64,000 nt of DNA from Acidobacteriota bacterium (GTDB taxonomy: Bacteria > Acidobacteriota > Terriglobia > Acidiferrales > UBA7541). The position numbers and the translations under genes are program-made. Location: contig JAJYLB010000010.1 in assembly GCA_021788095.1 (NCBI GenBank), positions 38,348 to 102,347 on the forward strand, written 5' to 3'. This document shows, piece by piece, positions 1 to 9,251 of the stretch (position 1 is its first letter; every line of letters begins with the position of its first letter). The notes below the pieces were generated by a model, which did no database searches, had not been told where the DNA came from, and was given only the letters and a program-made list of their open reading frames with translations.

Positions 1-1
1 G

Positions 2-1708
2 GCCACGCTCAAAGAGTTGGCCCGGCGCGGCGCGGAGGCGCGCTCGCTCGAATCCGTTTTCGATCTTGCGGACCTCAGCGAAATCGACGAAACGAGTGAA
101 CGGATCGCGCAGTCCTGGCACGCCCTCTGCGAGGTCGAGTTCGACCGGGACGATGGCTGGCCGCTCGAGCGGCTCGGGGAATTCGATTTGCTTAACTTTG
201 GCGTTCCTGCCGCGATCAAATCGGTTGTCCTGATCGATTGCCTTCTCAAGAAGTGGAATCCGGAACGCGTGTACTACGATCCCCGGATCCTGCGTTTGCA
301 CCAAACGGTTCGAGCGCTGCCGGAGCCGCTTCGGTCCCGTTTTGCGTCCTTAGGGGCAGGCCAGCCTGCCGACGGCGGGGATTCGCTGATGAGAGGCTCG
401 CCGAATTTAGGGAAGCGGATCGTGAAGGCCACGCTCGCCGCGGCAGGCCGGCTGGCGGGGTTAGGCCGGGCCGCGCTGGCGAAGCAGGTCTTGCTAGTCA
501 CCGACAGCACGCACGAGGACCTATGGCAGTTCTATCGCCGCTGGCCGAACGTGTTGGCCACCAGCGCGACCCTGCCGCGCTCGCCGCGAACGGCTGTGCG
601 CCTTCTGCTCGAGGGCCGGGTCCTCAACTTGCCTGACGAACGCCGGTGGTGCAAGAAACGGATGGCCTGCAAGTCGGTGGCTCCGGGGAGGGGAAGTTCA
701 TGGGTGCTTCGGGGCATCGACCTCTTCCCGATTCTTCGCGAGGACTTCGAGCGCGTGGCCAGCGAGTGCGCAGGGTACTGGAGCAGCGTGGCGACTGCGG
801 TCGAGTGCGAACTGAGGTGCCGCCGTGTAGGGATTGTGGTGTTGCCCACCGATACCGCGCCTTTGCACCGGCTCTTGGCGCTGGCCGCTCATCGGCTGGG
901 TATTCCCGCCATCGTCTTGCAGCACGGCTCGAAAGAGTACCCGGTCGATGCCCACGACATGGGCACGGCCAAATTCGCCGCGGTGTGGGGAGACTGGGTA
1001 CGGCAGGCGCGATTGGCACGCTATACGCAGCTCGAGCGGATATTCGTCGTAGGCGCGCCGCATCTCGATAAGTACTTCGGCCGGTTCCCGCGGAACGGCC
1101 GGCGACAGCGCGCGCGTGGCGGCGCGGCGACCGCCTTGGTATTACCCCAGTCCTTCTACCGCATGTCCGCTTTCTCCGACAGGATGCACGACGATCGGTT
1201 TCTGGATTTCGTTTTGCCAGGCCTGGCGGCGCGGCCGGAAATCGGCCGCGTCATCGTCAAGCCGCACCCAGCGGTCCGCCGGGGCCACATCGAGTCGGTT
1301 ATCCGGGACCTGGGATGCCAGAACCCAAGAGTGAAAGTCTGTTACGGAAAACTGGAGCATTACCTTGCGGGGGAGCCGGTCGTGGTGGTTTGCGCGAACT
1401 CCACCGGGTGGATGGAGGCGATTGCGGCGGGTCTTCCGGTGATCTGCGCGAATGTCACTCGGCGGACCTTTTCGCCACCACTCGACGGACGATCCGGGAT
1501 CCCCGTCGTCACCACCGAGCGGGAGTTGGCACTCGCTCTCGACCAGGTGCTGGCGCGCCGGCGCGCCCCGCCGTCGTCGGATTTCGAGCCGTACATCGGT
1601 CCCCTGGACGGGCAAAGCATCGCACGCGCCACGCTCGTGGTTCGCCACCTGCTGGAATGGGGTGGAGCGAGCAGCAAAGGTGCCCCGCGGCCGACGATAC
1701 CCGCTTGA
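2..1708 (+). CDS. GT-B-like surface polysaccharide glycosyltransferase, 5' end outside window
   Basis: The frame is open to the left edge, so the true start probably lies outside; the first usable internal start is TTG at 17. The C-terminal half looks like a GT-B nucleotide-sugar-binding fold of the capsule/CDP-glycerol-transferase-like kind: an HGS(K/E) motif near residue 300 (LQHGSKEYP), a KPHP motif near 414, and a donor-site-like stretch ANSTGWMEAIAAGLPVI near 460. No signal peptide or membrane segment is seen, so it probably acts in the cytoplasm on a lipid-linked sugar. It is followed by a Wzx flippase, Wzy and more glycosyltransferases, which supports a polysaccharide role. The N-terminal third is not recognisable and the exact sugar cannot be told. 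A capsule-modifying transferase or a 2-epimerase-like fold are alternatives. Confidence 0.7.
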   Translation, partial: ATLKELARRGAEARSLESVFDLADLSEIDETSERIAQSWHALCEVEFDRDDGWPLERLGEFDLLNFGVPAAIKSVVLIDCLLKKWNPERVYYDPRILRLHQTVRALPEPLRSRFASLGAGQPADGGDSLMRGSPNLGKRIVKATLAAAGRLAGLGRAALAKQVLLVTDSTHEDLWQFYRRWPNVLATSATLPRSPRTAVRLLLEGRVLNLPDERRWCKKRMACKSVAPGRGSSWVLRGIDLFPILREDFERVASECAGYWSSVATAVECELRCRRVGIVVLPTDTAPLHRLLALAAHRLGIPAIVLQHGSKEYPVDAHDMGTAKFAAVWGDWVRQARLARYTQLERIFVVGAPHLDKYFGRFPRNGRRQRARGGAATALVLPQSFYRMSAFSDRMHDDRFLDFVLPGLAARPEIGRVIVKPHPAVRRGHIESVIRDLGCQNPRVKVCYGKLEHYLAGEPVVVVCANSTGWMEAIAAGLPVICANVTRRTFSPPLDGRSGIPVVTTERELALALDQVLARRRAPPSSDFEPYIGPLDGQSIARATLVVRHLLEWGGASSKGAPRPTIPA

Positions 1709-1894
1709 CTTCCCTTACGCGGTCGTTTCGGTCGAGCCTGCCGAGTCGGGTTCGGGGTTGCGCCGGCGGGCGGCGCGGAAGCCGTAAGCAAGCGGGTACG
1801 CGTTCGAGACGGAGGCGGCTACGGCGACTGAGGATGCAGCCGGTGCCGCAGGAGAAGAGAGCCGATTCCCACGAGCGCAGTCACGGAGGCGGGC

Positions 1895-3445
1895 GTGCCC
1901 GCTTCGGCGTCGATTCCGGCCGCCAGCGATCGGCGGATCGACATCCTCAGGGACGCCCTGTGGTACGTCGCCGCCGGTTACGTGGCGCAAGCCATAGGCT
2001 TCGCCGGAACGATCCTCAGCCGGCGGTATCTCGGGCCAGCAGACAGCGGCATCCTCGCGCTTGTGACCATCGCTTCGACCTACGCCACCTTGACGCACTT
2101 CGGGTTGATCGATGGAGGACACAAGATCATTCCCTATTGGTTCGGAAAATCACGCACTCGCCATGCGGAACACCTCGCCGAGACGATGACAACCGGCAGC
2201 ACGCTGCTCTCCTGCCTCGCCAGCTTGGTGGCCGCGACGGCCGTTGTCGCGTGGTGGAGCAGGCTGGGGACGCCGCTGGCGATAGGGCTGCTGGTGGCCG
2301 CCGTTCGGCTCCCCATCCAGCAGCGCACGACTGCCTATGGCGTGATGTTGCGAGCCAGAAAGCGCTTCCCGTACCTCAGCGTGACGGGGTTAGCTGTGGC
2401 TGTGGTGAACGTTGTACTGATCGCCCTGCTGGTCCGATGGCGAGGCCTGTATGCCATGTACCTGGTGTTGCTGCTGGTGGCTCTGCTCAACCTGGTCCTG
2501 TGGGGGCGCAAGCGCATCAGAACCGGGTTTGGTCGGGGAACTGCCCGGGATTTCTTGGCGCGAATGCCAATGCCCGCGCTGCGCGAACTGTTCACCGCCG
2601 GAGTCCCGATCCTGGCCTACGGCCAACTGTTCAACGTGATCCAAACGATGGACAGCGTATTGATTGGCCGGCTGGGCACGATGGCTCAAGTCGGCTTGTA
2701 CAACTTCGGCAGCCTCGTTTCCATGGCGGTGTGGAGCGCTCCAAACGGTTTCTCCGCGGTGATGTTTCCGCGGTCGCAGGAACGGTTCGCCCGCTCGGGT
2801 GCGGCAGAGCTGCGCCGGTACACGCTGCTGCCGGTGACGCTGTTTTCCGGCACGGTGGCGCCTGCGCTGGCCGGAGCGGCGTGGATCCTGCTGCCGGCGG
2901 TGGTGACGATGACGCTGCCCGCATTCGGGCCGGCGATTGAACCCGGCCGGACCCTTCTGCTGGGCTGCTTCTTTCTGTGCCTGGTAAACATGCCGCTTCA
3001 GTACCTGGTGACGACCAGTGGCTTTCGCCGGCTGATCGCCATCGAACTGGCGGTGATCGCCACGATGGGCGCCGGGGATTGTTTCGCCCTGCTTTCAGGC
3101 CGCGGAATCGAAGGGGTAGCGGCCTGGACGGCGATCTGTTTTGCGGCATTCTTCGTTCTCTTGGTTCTGGTTGGCTTGCGCGAGCTGGCGGCGCCACGGA
3201 CCCTGTGGGCCACGGTAGGGAAAGCCTTTGGGGCCTTCGGCTACTTCTGGCTGCTGCTGAAGCTGGTGGAGCGCCTCGAAAGCGCGCTAACCGGGAGTGG
3301 GGTCGGCAGCCTGTGGGGCTGCGTGCTGGCGCTGGTGGCCTTTGGTGTGGGTCTGGCGCCGCTCGGTCTCTTTACCCTGCTGCGCGCGCAACTGTGGCGG
3401 CCAAGCTCGCTCGGGATCTTTCGCAAGTGGCGCTGGCGCGCATGA
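1895..3445 (+). CDS. Wzx-type polysaccharide flippase (MOP superfamily)
   Basis: This 516-residue protein is almost wholly hydrophobic, with roughly 12-14 predicted membrane segments, the size and pattern of Wzx/RfbX O-antigen flippases. The N-terminus contains an oligosaccharide-translocase-like opening (YVAAGYVAQAIGFAGTILSRR) followed by a GPADSG turn typical of the family. It would move undecaprenyl-linked oligosaccharide across the inner membrane. The GTG start at 1895 is chosen because a GGAGG ribosome site lies a few bases upstream (about 1884-1888). It is followed after 22 bases by a Wzy-like protein, which fits a Wzx/Wzy pathway. Substrate is unknown. A general MATE-type exporter is less likely given the neighbours. 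Confidence 0.85.
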   Translation: MPASASIPAASDRRIDILRDALWYVAAGYVAQAIGFAGTILSRRYLGPADSGILALVTIASTYATLTHFGLIDGGHKIIPYWFGKSRTRHAEHLAETMTTGSTLLSCLASLVAATAVVAWWSRLGTPLAIGLLVAAVRLPIQQRTTAYGVMLRARKRFPYLSVTGLAVAVVNVVLIALLVRWRGLYAMYLVLLLVALLNLVLWGRKRIRTGFGRGTARDFLARMPMPALRELFTAGVPILAYGQLFNVIQTMDSVLIGRLGTMAQVGLYNFGSLVSMAVWSAPNGFSAVMFPRSQERFARSGAAELRRYTLLPVTLFSGTVAPALAGAAWILLPAVVTMTLPAFGPAIEPGRTLLLGCFFLCLVNMPLQYLVTTSGFRRLIAIELAVIATMGAGDCFALLSGRGIEGVAAWTAICFAAFFVLLVLVGLRELAAPRTLWATVGKAFGAFGYFWLLLKLVERLESALTGSGVGSLWGCVLALVAFGVGLAPLGLFTLLRAQLWRPSSLGIFRKWRWRA

Positions 3446-3467
3446 CAGAAACGTACAGGAGCGAGGG

Positions 3468-4820
3468 ATGAGTAATGCGAGCGTGACGCCGGCTTACCGC
3501 AACCTCTCGGGCACGGCATGCGTAGGCGGCGGCTTGGCTGGCTACGGGTACCGGCGTCCTGCCAGGCTTGCCTCTCCCTCTCGGCGAGAGCGGCCCGCCG
3601 AGCGGCTGTTTCTATGGGTGCTGCTGCTCCTCTTGGTTGCGTGCCTGTTCGATTTCGGTCGCCAGGCAGGCGGTTCCGGCCAGCTTGGCGATGCCGGGCC
3701 GATGTTCACGGAATTGAAACTGATCTTGGCATTCGCGCTGTTCCGCTCCTGGGCCATCGCCCGCACGTGCCGTCGCACGGGAAGAACGTGGCTCGCTCTC
3801 GCCGCTCTGCTCGCGTTCCTTTTGGGAGCTTCGGCCAGCATCCTCAACTCGGGTGCTTACCCCACCCCCTTGGGCTATTGGGAGCAGATCATCGGCGACT
3901 CCCTTCTGTTCGTCCTGATTCTGGTGACGATCGACGGGATACGCGCGTTCCGATTCATCGCCCGGGGGCTGGTATTTGCGGGATGCGCGGTCAGTCTGGT
4001 GGCGCTCTACCCGGTGGCTGGCGCCGGCACCGCGGCCGGCACTTACTTCACCATGGTCAACCGCCTCACTCTCGGGTCGATGAATCCGAATGAATATGCC
4101 TATCGGCTGCTGGCTCTGGTCGTGCTCAGCAGCTACCTGCTGATGACCGCCGGGAGAATCGCCCGCCCGATCTACTTGTCGCTCACCGGCCTGTTCGTTT
4201 TCAGCATTGCGCTGACGTACTCGCGCGGGGCGATGATCGGCGCTGGCATCGCGCTGGCGCTGACGGCGCTACTGCTTCGGGCCGAGAAGCGAAGCTGGCT
4301 TTCCGTCGCGGTGCTGGTCTCCGTGCTCGCGCTCGTCACGCCGTTTGCGTTGGTGCGCAGCCGGCTGCTGACACTCGAGCACCTGACTTCCGACCACTCG
4401 GCTCTCTATCGCGCGCAAGCCAACGCGCTCGCTTGGCAAACGATCCGCAGCCATCCCCTGCTGGGAGTGGGTGGAAACGAGGTGAATACCCGGCTCTTCC
4501 CCGGTCTCGGCGTGCACAATGGCTACCTTCTCCTGCTCTGCGATGGGGGGTTGCTCGAGTTCGTGCCGATTGCGTTCCTGGTCCTGGCGGCGTTTTACGA
4601 ACTCTGGCGGCGGCTGAGAGCGCCTGCGGAAAAAGGATACGCGTTACTTTGCCGAGCCATGGCCATCCTGCTCGCCGTATGGGCGGTGGTACTGAATGCT
4701 ACCGTCGTTACGTATCCCTTCTGGATTGTGGCGGGCTTGGCCTGGGCTGTGATCCTCATGCCGGCGCGACAGAAAGAACCCCACCCGACCGTGCCGGCCG
4801 CCGTCCTTTCGAACATGTGA
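3468..4820 (+). CDS. O-antigen ligase/polymerase-like membrane protein (Wzy_C family)
   Basis: The 450-residue protein has about ten hydrophobic segments and a large periplasmic loop ending in GVHNGYLLLLCDGGLLEF (around residue 348). That H-N-x-x-L...G-x-L pattern is the mark of the Wzy_C/O-antigen ligase family (WaaL, Wzy). The ATG at 3468 is preferred over upstream in-frame codons inside the flippase gene because AGGAG lies just before it. It would polymerise or transfer undecaprenyl-linked repeats in the periplasm. A second member of the family is encoded at 20026-21276, so one may polymerise and the other ligate; sequence alone does not decide which. It sits directly between the flippase and a glycosyltransferase in one transcription direction. 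Confidence 0.82.
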   Translation: MSNASVTPAYRNLSGTACVGGGLAGYGYRRPARLASPSRRERPAERLFLWVLLLLLVACLFDFGRQAGGSGQLGDAGPMFTELKLILAFALFRSWAIARTCRRTGRTWLALAALLAFLLGASASILNSGAYPTPLGYWEQIIGDSLLFVLILVTIDGIRAFRFIARGLVFAGCAVSLVALYPVAGAGTAAGTYFTMVNRLTLGSMNPNEYAYRLLALVVLSSYLLMTAGRIARPIYLSLTGLFVFSIALTYSRGAMIGAGIALALTALLLRAEKRSWLSVAVLVSVLALVTPFALVRSRLLTLEHLTSDHSALYRAQANALAWQTIRSHPLLGVGGNEVNTRLFPGLGVHNGYLLLLCDGGLLEFVPIAFLVLAAFYELWRRLRAPAEKGYALLCRAMAILLAVWAVVLNATVVTYPFWIVAGLAWAVILMPARQKEPHPTVPAAVLSNM

Positions 4821-4836
4821 GCGGAAGAAAGGAATC

Positions 4837-6171
4837 ATGGACGGCTCTCGAAACGGTTCCAGGCCGCGTGCGCTGGTCGTAAACGTCGGGTTCCTTCCCC
4901 GAGTCGGCGGGTCGTTTCGGGCCCTTTATGAAGCGGCTCGGCGCTTGCCTCCGGGATCGGTGGAAGTGCTCACGTCCCGGCATCGAGCCGAGCGGGCCTT
5001 CGATCGCGGCCAGCCGCTCAAGATCCATCGCAGTTGGATGCTGAGCTTGCTCGACGACGAAGGAATCGTCTGCGGAGGTCGGCCGATTCGGCAGAGGCGA
5101 TGGGTGAAAGCGCTCATTGCGCTACGCGTCTTTACCTTACTCGGGATGCTGCTGCTGGTTTTGCGCGTCCTGGCAGCCCTCCGATTCCGCAGATACGACT
5201 TCGCGATCGCAGGGCAAGCATGGGTAGTCGGCTGGCCGATATGGTGGGCTCGCAAGCTGTGGGGAGTCCGCTACGGCGCGTTGGTGTACGGCGAAGACTT
5301 GGGTCAAATCGTCCATGGCGGACGCCGGGACGTGATTGCCTGGCTATTTCTGAAATCTCTCGACGGAGCCGACTGGGTGGTCTGCAACAGCGGACCCACC
5401 CGCCAACTCGCCGTCGCAGCCGGTGTCGATCCCGCCAAACTGTATGTCCTCCGTCCGGGCGTGGATACGCGGCTCTTCGCGCCGCGCCCGCCCGCACGCC
5501 GTGCCGCGGATCGCGCCGGGCGGGAGCGGATCATCCTCAGCGTGGGCAGGGTCGTTCGCCAAAAGAACTTCGAAGCGGTCGTGTGCGCGCTGCCTCGCGT
5601 GCGACGCGCGGTGCCCGGAATCCGCTACTGGATTCGAGGAGACGGTCCGGAAAAAATCCACCTCGCGGCGCTGGCATGCCGGTTGGGTGTGGGCGATTGC
5701 CTGGCCTTCCTCGAGGAATGCCCCTACGAGGAGCTTCCGAAGCTGTACAACGCCTGCGATCTGTTTGTCATGCCGAACCAGACCGTGGCCGAGTCCGGAG
5801 AGCAGGAGGGGTTTGGCATGGTATTTGCCGAAGCCAGCGCCTGCTCGAAACCGGTCATAGGCGGCCGCAGCGGCGGCGCGATCGAAGCGGTGGTCGAAGG
5901 GGAATCGGGAGTGCTCGTCGATCCAAGCGATGTGAACGCGCTGGCGGATGCGATGGTGCGAGTGCTGCGCGACCGGGAGCTGGCCGCCCAACTGGGCCGG
6001 CGCGGCCGGGAGTATGTCGTGCGGGCACTGAGCTGGGATGCCTATGCGGAACGACTCCGCAGCCTGATAGGATTCCGTGGAGCCGGAAGAGGGGACGGGC
6101 CGAGCGCCCACCCTGTGCGCCGCGCGAGCGCGCCCGCCCACAAACCAGGGAGCGGCCGGTGCCTCGAGTAA
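4837..6171 (+). CDS. GT4-family glycosyltransferase
   Basis: A 444-residue GT-B glycosyltransferase. The N-terminal domain begins with a glycine-rich acceptor-site loop (NVGFLPRVGGSF). The C-terminal donor domain has VGRVVRQKNFEAVV near residue 235 and the retaining-GT E-x7-E motif EGFGMVFAE near 321, followed by SKPVIGG. It is expected to transfer a sugar from a nucleotide donor to the growing lipid-linked oligosaccharide on the cytoplasmic side. A hydrophobic stretch near residue 100 (LLGMLLLVLRVLAAL) may anchor it to the membrane. AAAGGA before the ATG supports this start. Its 3' end overlaps the next gene by 13 bases, indicating translational coupling. The sugar and linkage cannot be told. 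Confidence 0.85.
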   Translation: MDGSRNGSRPRALVVNVGFLPRVGGSFRALYEAARRLPPGSVEVLTSRHRAERAFDRGQPLKIHRSWMLSLLDDEGIVCGGRPIRQRRWVKALIALRVFTLLGMLLLVLRVLAALRFRRYDFAIAGQAWVVGWPIWWARKLWGVRYGALVYGEDLGQIVHGGRRDVIAWLFLKSLDGADWVVCNSGPTRQLAVAAGVDPAKLYVLRPGVDTRLFAPRPPARRAADRAGRERIILSVGRVVRQKNFEAVVCALPRVRRAVPGIRYWIRGDGPEKIHLAALACRLGVGDCLAFLEECPYEELPKLYNACDLFVMPNQTVAESGEQEGFGMVFAEASACSKPVIGGRSGGAIEAVVEGESGVLVDPSDVNALADAMVRVLRDRELAAQLGRRGREYVVRALSWDAYAERLRSLIGFRGAGRGDGPSAHPVRRASAPAHKPGSGRCLE

Positions 6172-7103
6172 GCGTGGTGATCCCGGCATTCAACGCGTCG
6201 TGGTGCATTCGGGATGCGCTCGATTCGGTCGGTCGCCAGACCTACAAGGACTACGAAGTGATTGTTGTGAATGACGGGTCGGTAGACTCGACGCACGATG
6301 CCGTCCTCGAGTGGCTGGAAGGCGCTAAGCCGTTCCCCGGCAGACTGATCGACCAGGAAAACCGGCGCTTGGGTGGCGCCCGGAACACCGGAACCCGGCA
6401 TGCCAGCGGCGAATATGTGGCCTTTTTGGATGCCGATGATGTGTGGTATCCAGAGAAGCTGGCGCGTGTGGTGGGCGCCTTCGATGATTCCAAACCAGCC
6501 ACCGCTCTCGTTTGCCACGACGAAGTCGTGACCCGGGACGGCAAAATCGTTCGAATCAACCGCTATGGGCCCTGGGTACCGGATATGTATAGGTTTCTCC
6601 TGTTCGAGGGCAGCCGCCTTTCGCCTTCCTCGACGGTCGTGAAACGGACGCTGCTGGAAACCGCAGGCGGATTCTCGGAAGACCCCGAGGTTCACTCGGT
6701 CGAGGATTACGACCTCTGGTTGCGGCTCTCCCGGTTGACTCGCTTCCACTTCCTCGGCGAGATTCTCGGGGAGTACCGGCTGTATAGGGGGAGTCTGGGA
6801 AGCGATCCCGAATACAATTTGCGACACTGCCTGAACGTTGTCGATCGCCACGCGGCGCAGTATTTCCGCGAGCGGCCGCAACCGACCTGGAGGGACCGCT
6901 ACGGAATCCGGCGGCGAAGGGCTCTGGCGTTTCGATCGGCCTCGATGGCCGCCCAAGCAAGAGGGGAATACGCCCGGGCCGCGCTGTACATCGCCACCAG
7001 TCTGCGTTTGTGCCCGGCAGATTACAAGAACTGGGCGGCACTGGCCTGGTGCGGCGGGCAGGCCCTGACTCATACCTTCCCTGGAATCTACACGTCTTCT
7101 TGA
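6159..7103 (+). CDS. GT2-family glycosyltransferase
   Basis: A 314-residue GT-A enzyme. The opening RVSVVIPAFNASW is the classical GT2 N-terminal strand. VNDGSVDST follows, and the metal-binding acidic motif FLDADDVWYP lies near residue 90. ED in SVEDYDLWLRLSR is the probable catalytic-base region. The long frame that contains it runs far upstream over the preceding gene, so the start is set at GTG 6159, where the conserved fold begins and an AGGGAG-like site precedes it. It is expected to be an inverting transferase adding one sugar in the cytoplasm. The C-terminal 90 residues are basic and may contact membrane. It is part of the same operon-like run. Confidence 0.82.
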   Translation: MPRVSVVIPAFNASWCIRDALDSVGRQTYKDYEVIVVNDGSVDSTHDAVLEWLEGAKPFPGRLIDQENRRLGGARNTGTRHASGEYVAFLDADDVWYPEKLARVVGAFDDSKPATALVCHDEVVTRDGKIVRINRYGPWVPDMYRFLLFEGSRLSPSSTVVKRTLLETAGGFSEDPEVHSVEDYDLWLRLSRLTRFHFLGEILGEYRLYRGSLGSDPEYNLRHCLNVVDRHAAQYFRERPQPTWRDRYGIRRRRALAFRSASMAAQARGEYARAALYIATSLRLCPADYKNWAALAWCGGQALTHTFPGIYTSS

Positions 7104-7137
7104 TCTCGATCAGGGTGCTGCCCGAGGCCCGGATGTC

Positions 7138-8262
7138 ATGTACCTGACCGTATCACCTCCGCTGTCTTGCAAAACGTTGCTGTATAGGCCGGCAGTCGCA
7201 ACGAGTTGGGCCGAGGGTTTGGGGCAGGTGCTGTGTTGCGACAGCGGACGAACGGCCTTGGGCATCGCTCTGCGACTTCTCCATCTCCCTCCAAACTCCA
7301 ACATTGTGCTTCCCGGCCTGAACTGTGAGGCGGTCATCGACACCATCACGGGTGCGAATGTCCAAATCCGCTACTACGACGTGCCGGAAACCCTGGACCC
7401 GGCCATTCCCGCCATTGAAGCGGCTGTGGACAACCGCACCGCTTGCGTCGCGCTCGTCCATTACTTCGGGTTTGCGGCGGACCCCACACCGCTTCGCCGG
7501 TTTTGCGACCGGCGCGGCCTGCCCCTGATCGAGGACTGCGCCCACGCCCTATTCAGCGGCGGCGAGGCGGGGCACTGTGGCACGGCCGGAGACTTCGCCG
7601 TGTTCAGTCTCCGGAAAACGCTCCCTATCCCCAACGGCGGTGCCATCGCCGTCAATCGCGCCGGGTATCGGCCGGCCTTGAGAGAGGTACTCCTCAAGAA
7701 ACCGTCTTCCGTCGAGACGTTGGCGAGAACCGCATTCCTGCTCATGAAGTACCACTTCATGCAACACGGGCGAGCGCTGGCGGCGGCCAAACGGCTGTGC
7801 CCCGTGAGAGCGAACTCCGGCGGACCGGAGAACCAAGCTCCTGCATGGAAAGCACTTTCGTCAGTGAGCGAGCGGATTCTAGCCGCATCGGAAGCCCATG
7901 CCGTGCGAGCCGCGCGGCAGACGCGCTACCGCTACTGGGCCGACGTGCTCCGCGGGCAGCGCGGAGTGCGAATCCTCCGGCCACATCTTGCGCCCGCGAC
8001 CTGCCCTTACTCGTTTCCCGTGCTCGTCGATCGCCGGGAAGAACTCCTGGAGGAACTGGCGCGCTCGGGCGTGCGCCTGGAAGCCACGTTCAGCGGCGCG
8101 CCGTTTCTGAAGCCGGGGTGCGTTCCGACTGGGCAGGGCCTGCCGTCGGCTGCGCGTCTGGCGAGGGAACTGGTTAGCCTGCCCGTACACCAGGCGCTTC
8201 CCATGGCGCGGTTGGCAGAGATTGCCGAAAAGTTCGTCTCCGCGCTCGAACGCCGATGCTAG
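7138..8262 (+). CDS. DegT/DnrJ/EryC1/StrS-type PLP protein
   Basis: The 374 residues follow the fold-type I sugar aminotransferase pattern. CDSGRTALGIAL (about residue 34) corresponds to the cofactor phosphate-binding turn, LIEDCAHAL (about 131) carries the aspartate that contacts the pyridine nitrogen, and FSLRKTLPIPNGGAI supplies the probable Schiff-base lysine near residue 159. Such enzymes transfer an amino group to a keto-sugar nucleotide. Sequence outside these motifs is divergent, and similar proteins sit beside FemAB-like and deacetylase genes in exopolysaccharide clusters, so the substrate is open. The ATG at 7138 has only a weak ribosome site. Its end overlaps the next gene's ATG by 7 bases. 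Confidence 0.75.
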   Translation: MYLTVSPPLSCKTLLYRPAVATSWAEGLGQVLCCDSGRTALGIALRLLHLPPNSNIVLPGLNCEAVIDTITGANVQIRYYDVPETLDPAIPAIEAAVDNRTACVALVHYFGFAADPTPLRRFCDRRGLPLIEDCAHALFSGGEAGHCGTAGDFAVFSLRKTLPIPNGGAIAVNRAGYRPALREVLLKKPSSVETLARTAFLLMKYHFMQHGRALAAAKRLCPVRANSGGPENQAPAWKALSSVSERILAASEAHAVRAARQTRYRYWADVLRGQRGVRILRPHLAPATCPYSFPVLVDRREELLEELARSGVRLEATFSGAPFLKPGCVPTGQGLPSAARLARELVSLPVHQALPMARLAEIAEKFVSALERRC

Positions 8263-9251
8263 AAGCCAGCCATGCAGAGCGAACGGAATGGGCGGGATGG
8301 CTGCTGCGGTGCCCGCGGTCGAGTTTGATGCAGGCGTGGGAGTACGGAGACGTGAAGGCGAAACTCGCGGGCTGGGACGTCGAACGGATCCTCTTCCGCC
8401 GGGACGGGCAGGTGATCGGAGTGGCGCAGGTGCTCTGCCGGCAACTCGGGTGGATTCGCCGGGCGCTGGTTTGGGTGAACCGAGGTCCGCTGTGTCTCGA
8501 GGAAAGTCATGGCCAGGCCGATCTCGGCGGCATGCTCGAATGGCTCCGGCAGCGTTACGTGAACTCGCAGGGAGCCTACCTTCGGGTCGCCGCGCCGGTA
8601 CTACGCGATAGCGACGAAGCGGGATGGGTGGGCCTCGACGGCTTCGTCTGCACGGCGCGTCCCGGGTGGGCGTCATCGCTGCTCGATCTCTCCCAGCCGG
8701 TCGAAATCCTCCGGCGGAATCTGGCCAAAAACTGGCGAAACGGCCTCGTCAAAGCCGAGAAGCTGCAATTGGCAGTCGAGTGCCGAACGGATGAGGAAGC
8801 CCTGAACGATTTTGCCAGCCGGTACGAACGGTTTCTCAAGGCGCGGAAGCTCTCGACTCGGGTTACGCCGGCCCTGGTGCGTTTGCTCGGCAAGGCGCTC
8901 GGGGACGCGCCACCGCTGGTGATCGTTTCCCGGGCGAAAGAGACCCATCTCGGAAGCATCCTCCTCGTGCGCTACGCCGACAAGGCCGAATACCTGGCGG
9001 GAGTGATCGACGAACCGGGCAGGGCGGTCAATATCGGTCAACTGCTTTTGTGGCGGGCGATTGCCGAACTGAAGACGGTCTGCCGCTGGTTCGACGTCGG
9101 CGGAATGCATCCGGAGCTGACACCAGGCGGCATCTTTCATTTCAAGGCCGGTCTGGGTGGAGTGGCCTACCGCTACGCCAACGAGATCGACGCCCACCGG
9201 TCGCTGGTCAGCGGGCTGGTGCGAGGGGCATGCCATTGCGCCGGAATTTGA
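8256..9251 (+). CDS. FemAB/GNAT-like acyltransferase
   Basis: A 331-residue protein of the FemAB-like type. An N-terminal segment SSLMQAWEYGDVK resembles the entry of peptidoglycan-bridge aminoacyltransferases. The middle carries NLAKNWRNGLVKAEK, and the C-terminal GNAT-type half has LVIVSRAKETHLGSILLVRY and FDVGGMHPE...GIFHFKAGLGG, characteristic of FemAB-like proteins in exopolysaccharide clusters. Canonical FemAB enzymes use aminoacyl-tRNA to modify lipid II, and members in exosortase/exopolysaccharide loci are thought to modify polysaccharide or lipid-linked sugar. That second role is inferred here from context. It is translationally coupled to the DegT-like gene before it and overlaps the deacetylase after it. 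Confidence 0.75.
   Translation: MLEASHAERTEWAGWLLRCPRSSLMQAWEYGDVKAKLAGWDVERILFRRDGQVIGVAQVLCRQLGWIRRALVWVNRGPLCLEESHGQADLGGMLEWLRQRYVNSQGAYLRVAAPVLRDSDEAGWVGLDGFVCTARPGWASSLLDLSQPVEILRRNLAKNWRNGLVKAEKLQLAVECRTDEEALNDFASRYERFLKARKLSTRVTPALVRLLGKALGDAPPLVIVSRAKETHLGSILLVRYADKAEYLAGVIDEPGRAVNIGQLLLWRAIAELKTVCRWFDVGGMHPELTPGGIFHFKAGLGGVAYRYANEIDAHRSLVSGLVRGACHCAGI

Noticed and set aside
1315-2940. 541-codon plus-strand frame across the first gene and the flippase
   Set aside because: It overlaps two genes with clear family motifs and has an Arg-rich random composition.
5034-6158. Upstream half of a 689-codon frame before the GT2 start at 6159
   Set aside because: This part is a shadow of the GT4 gene; only the part after 6159 has GT2 motifs.
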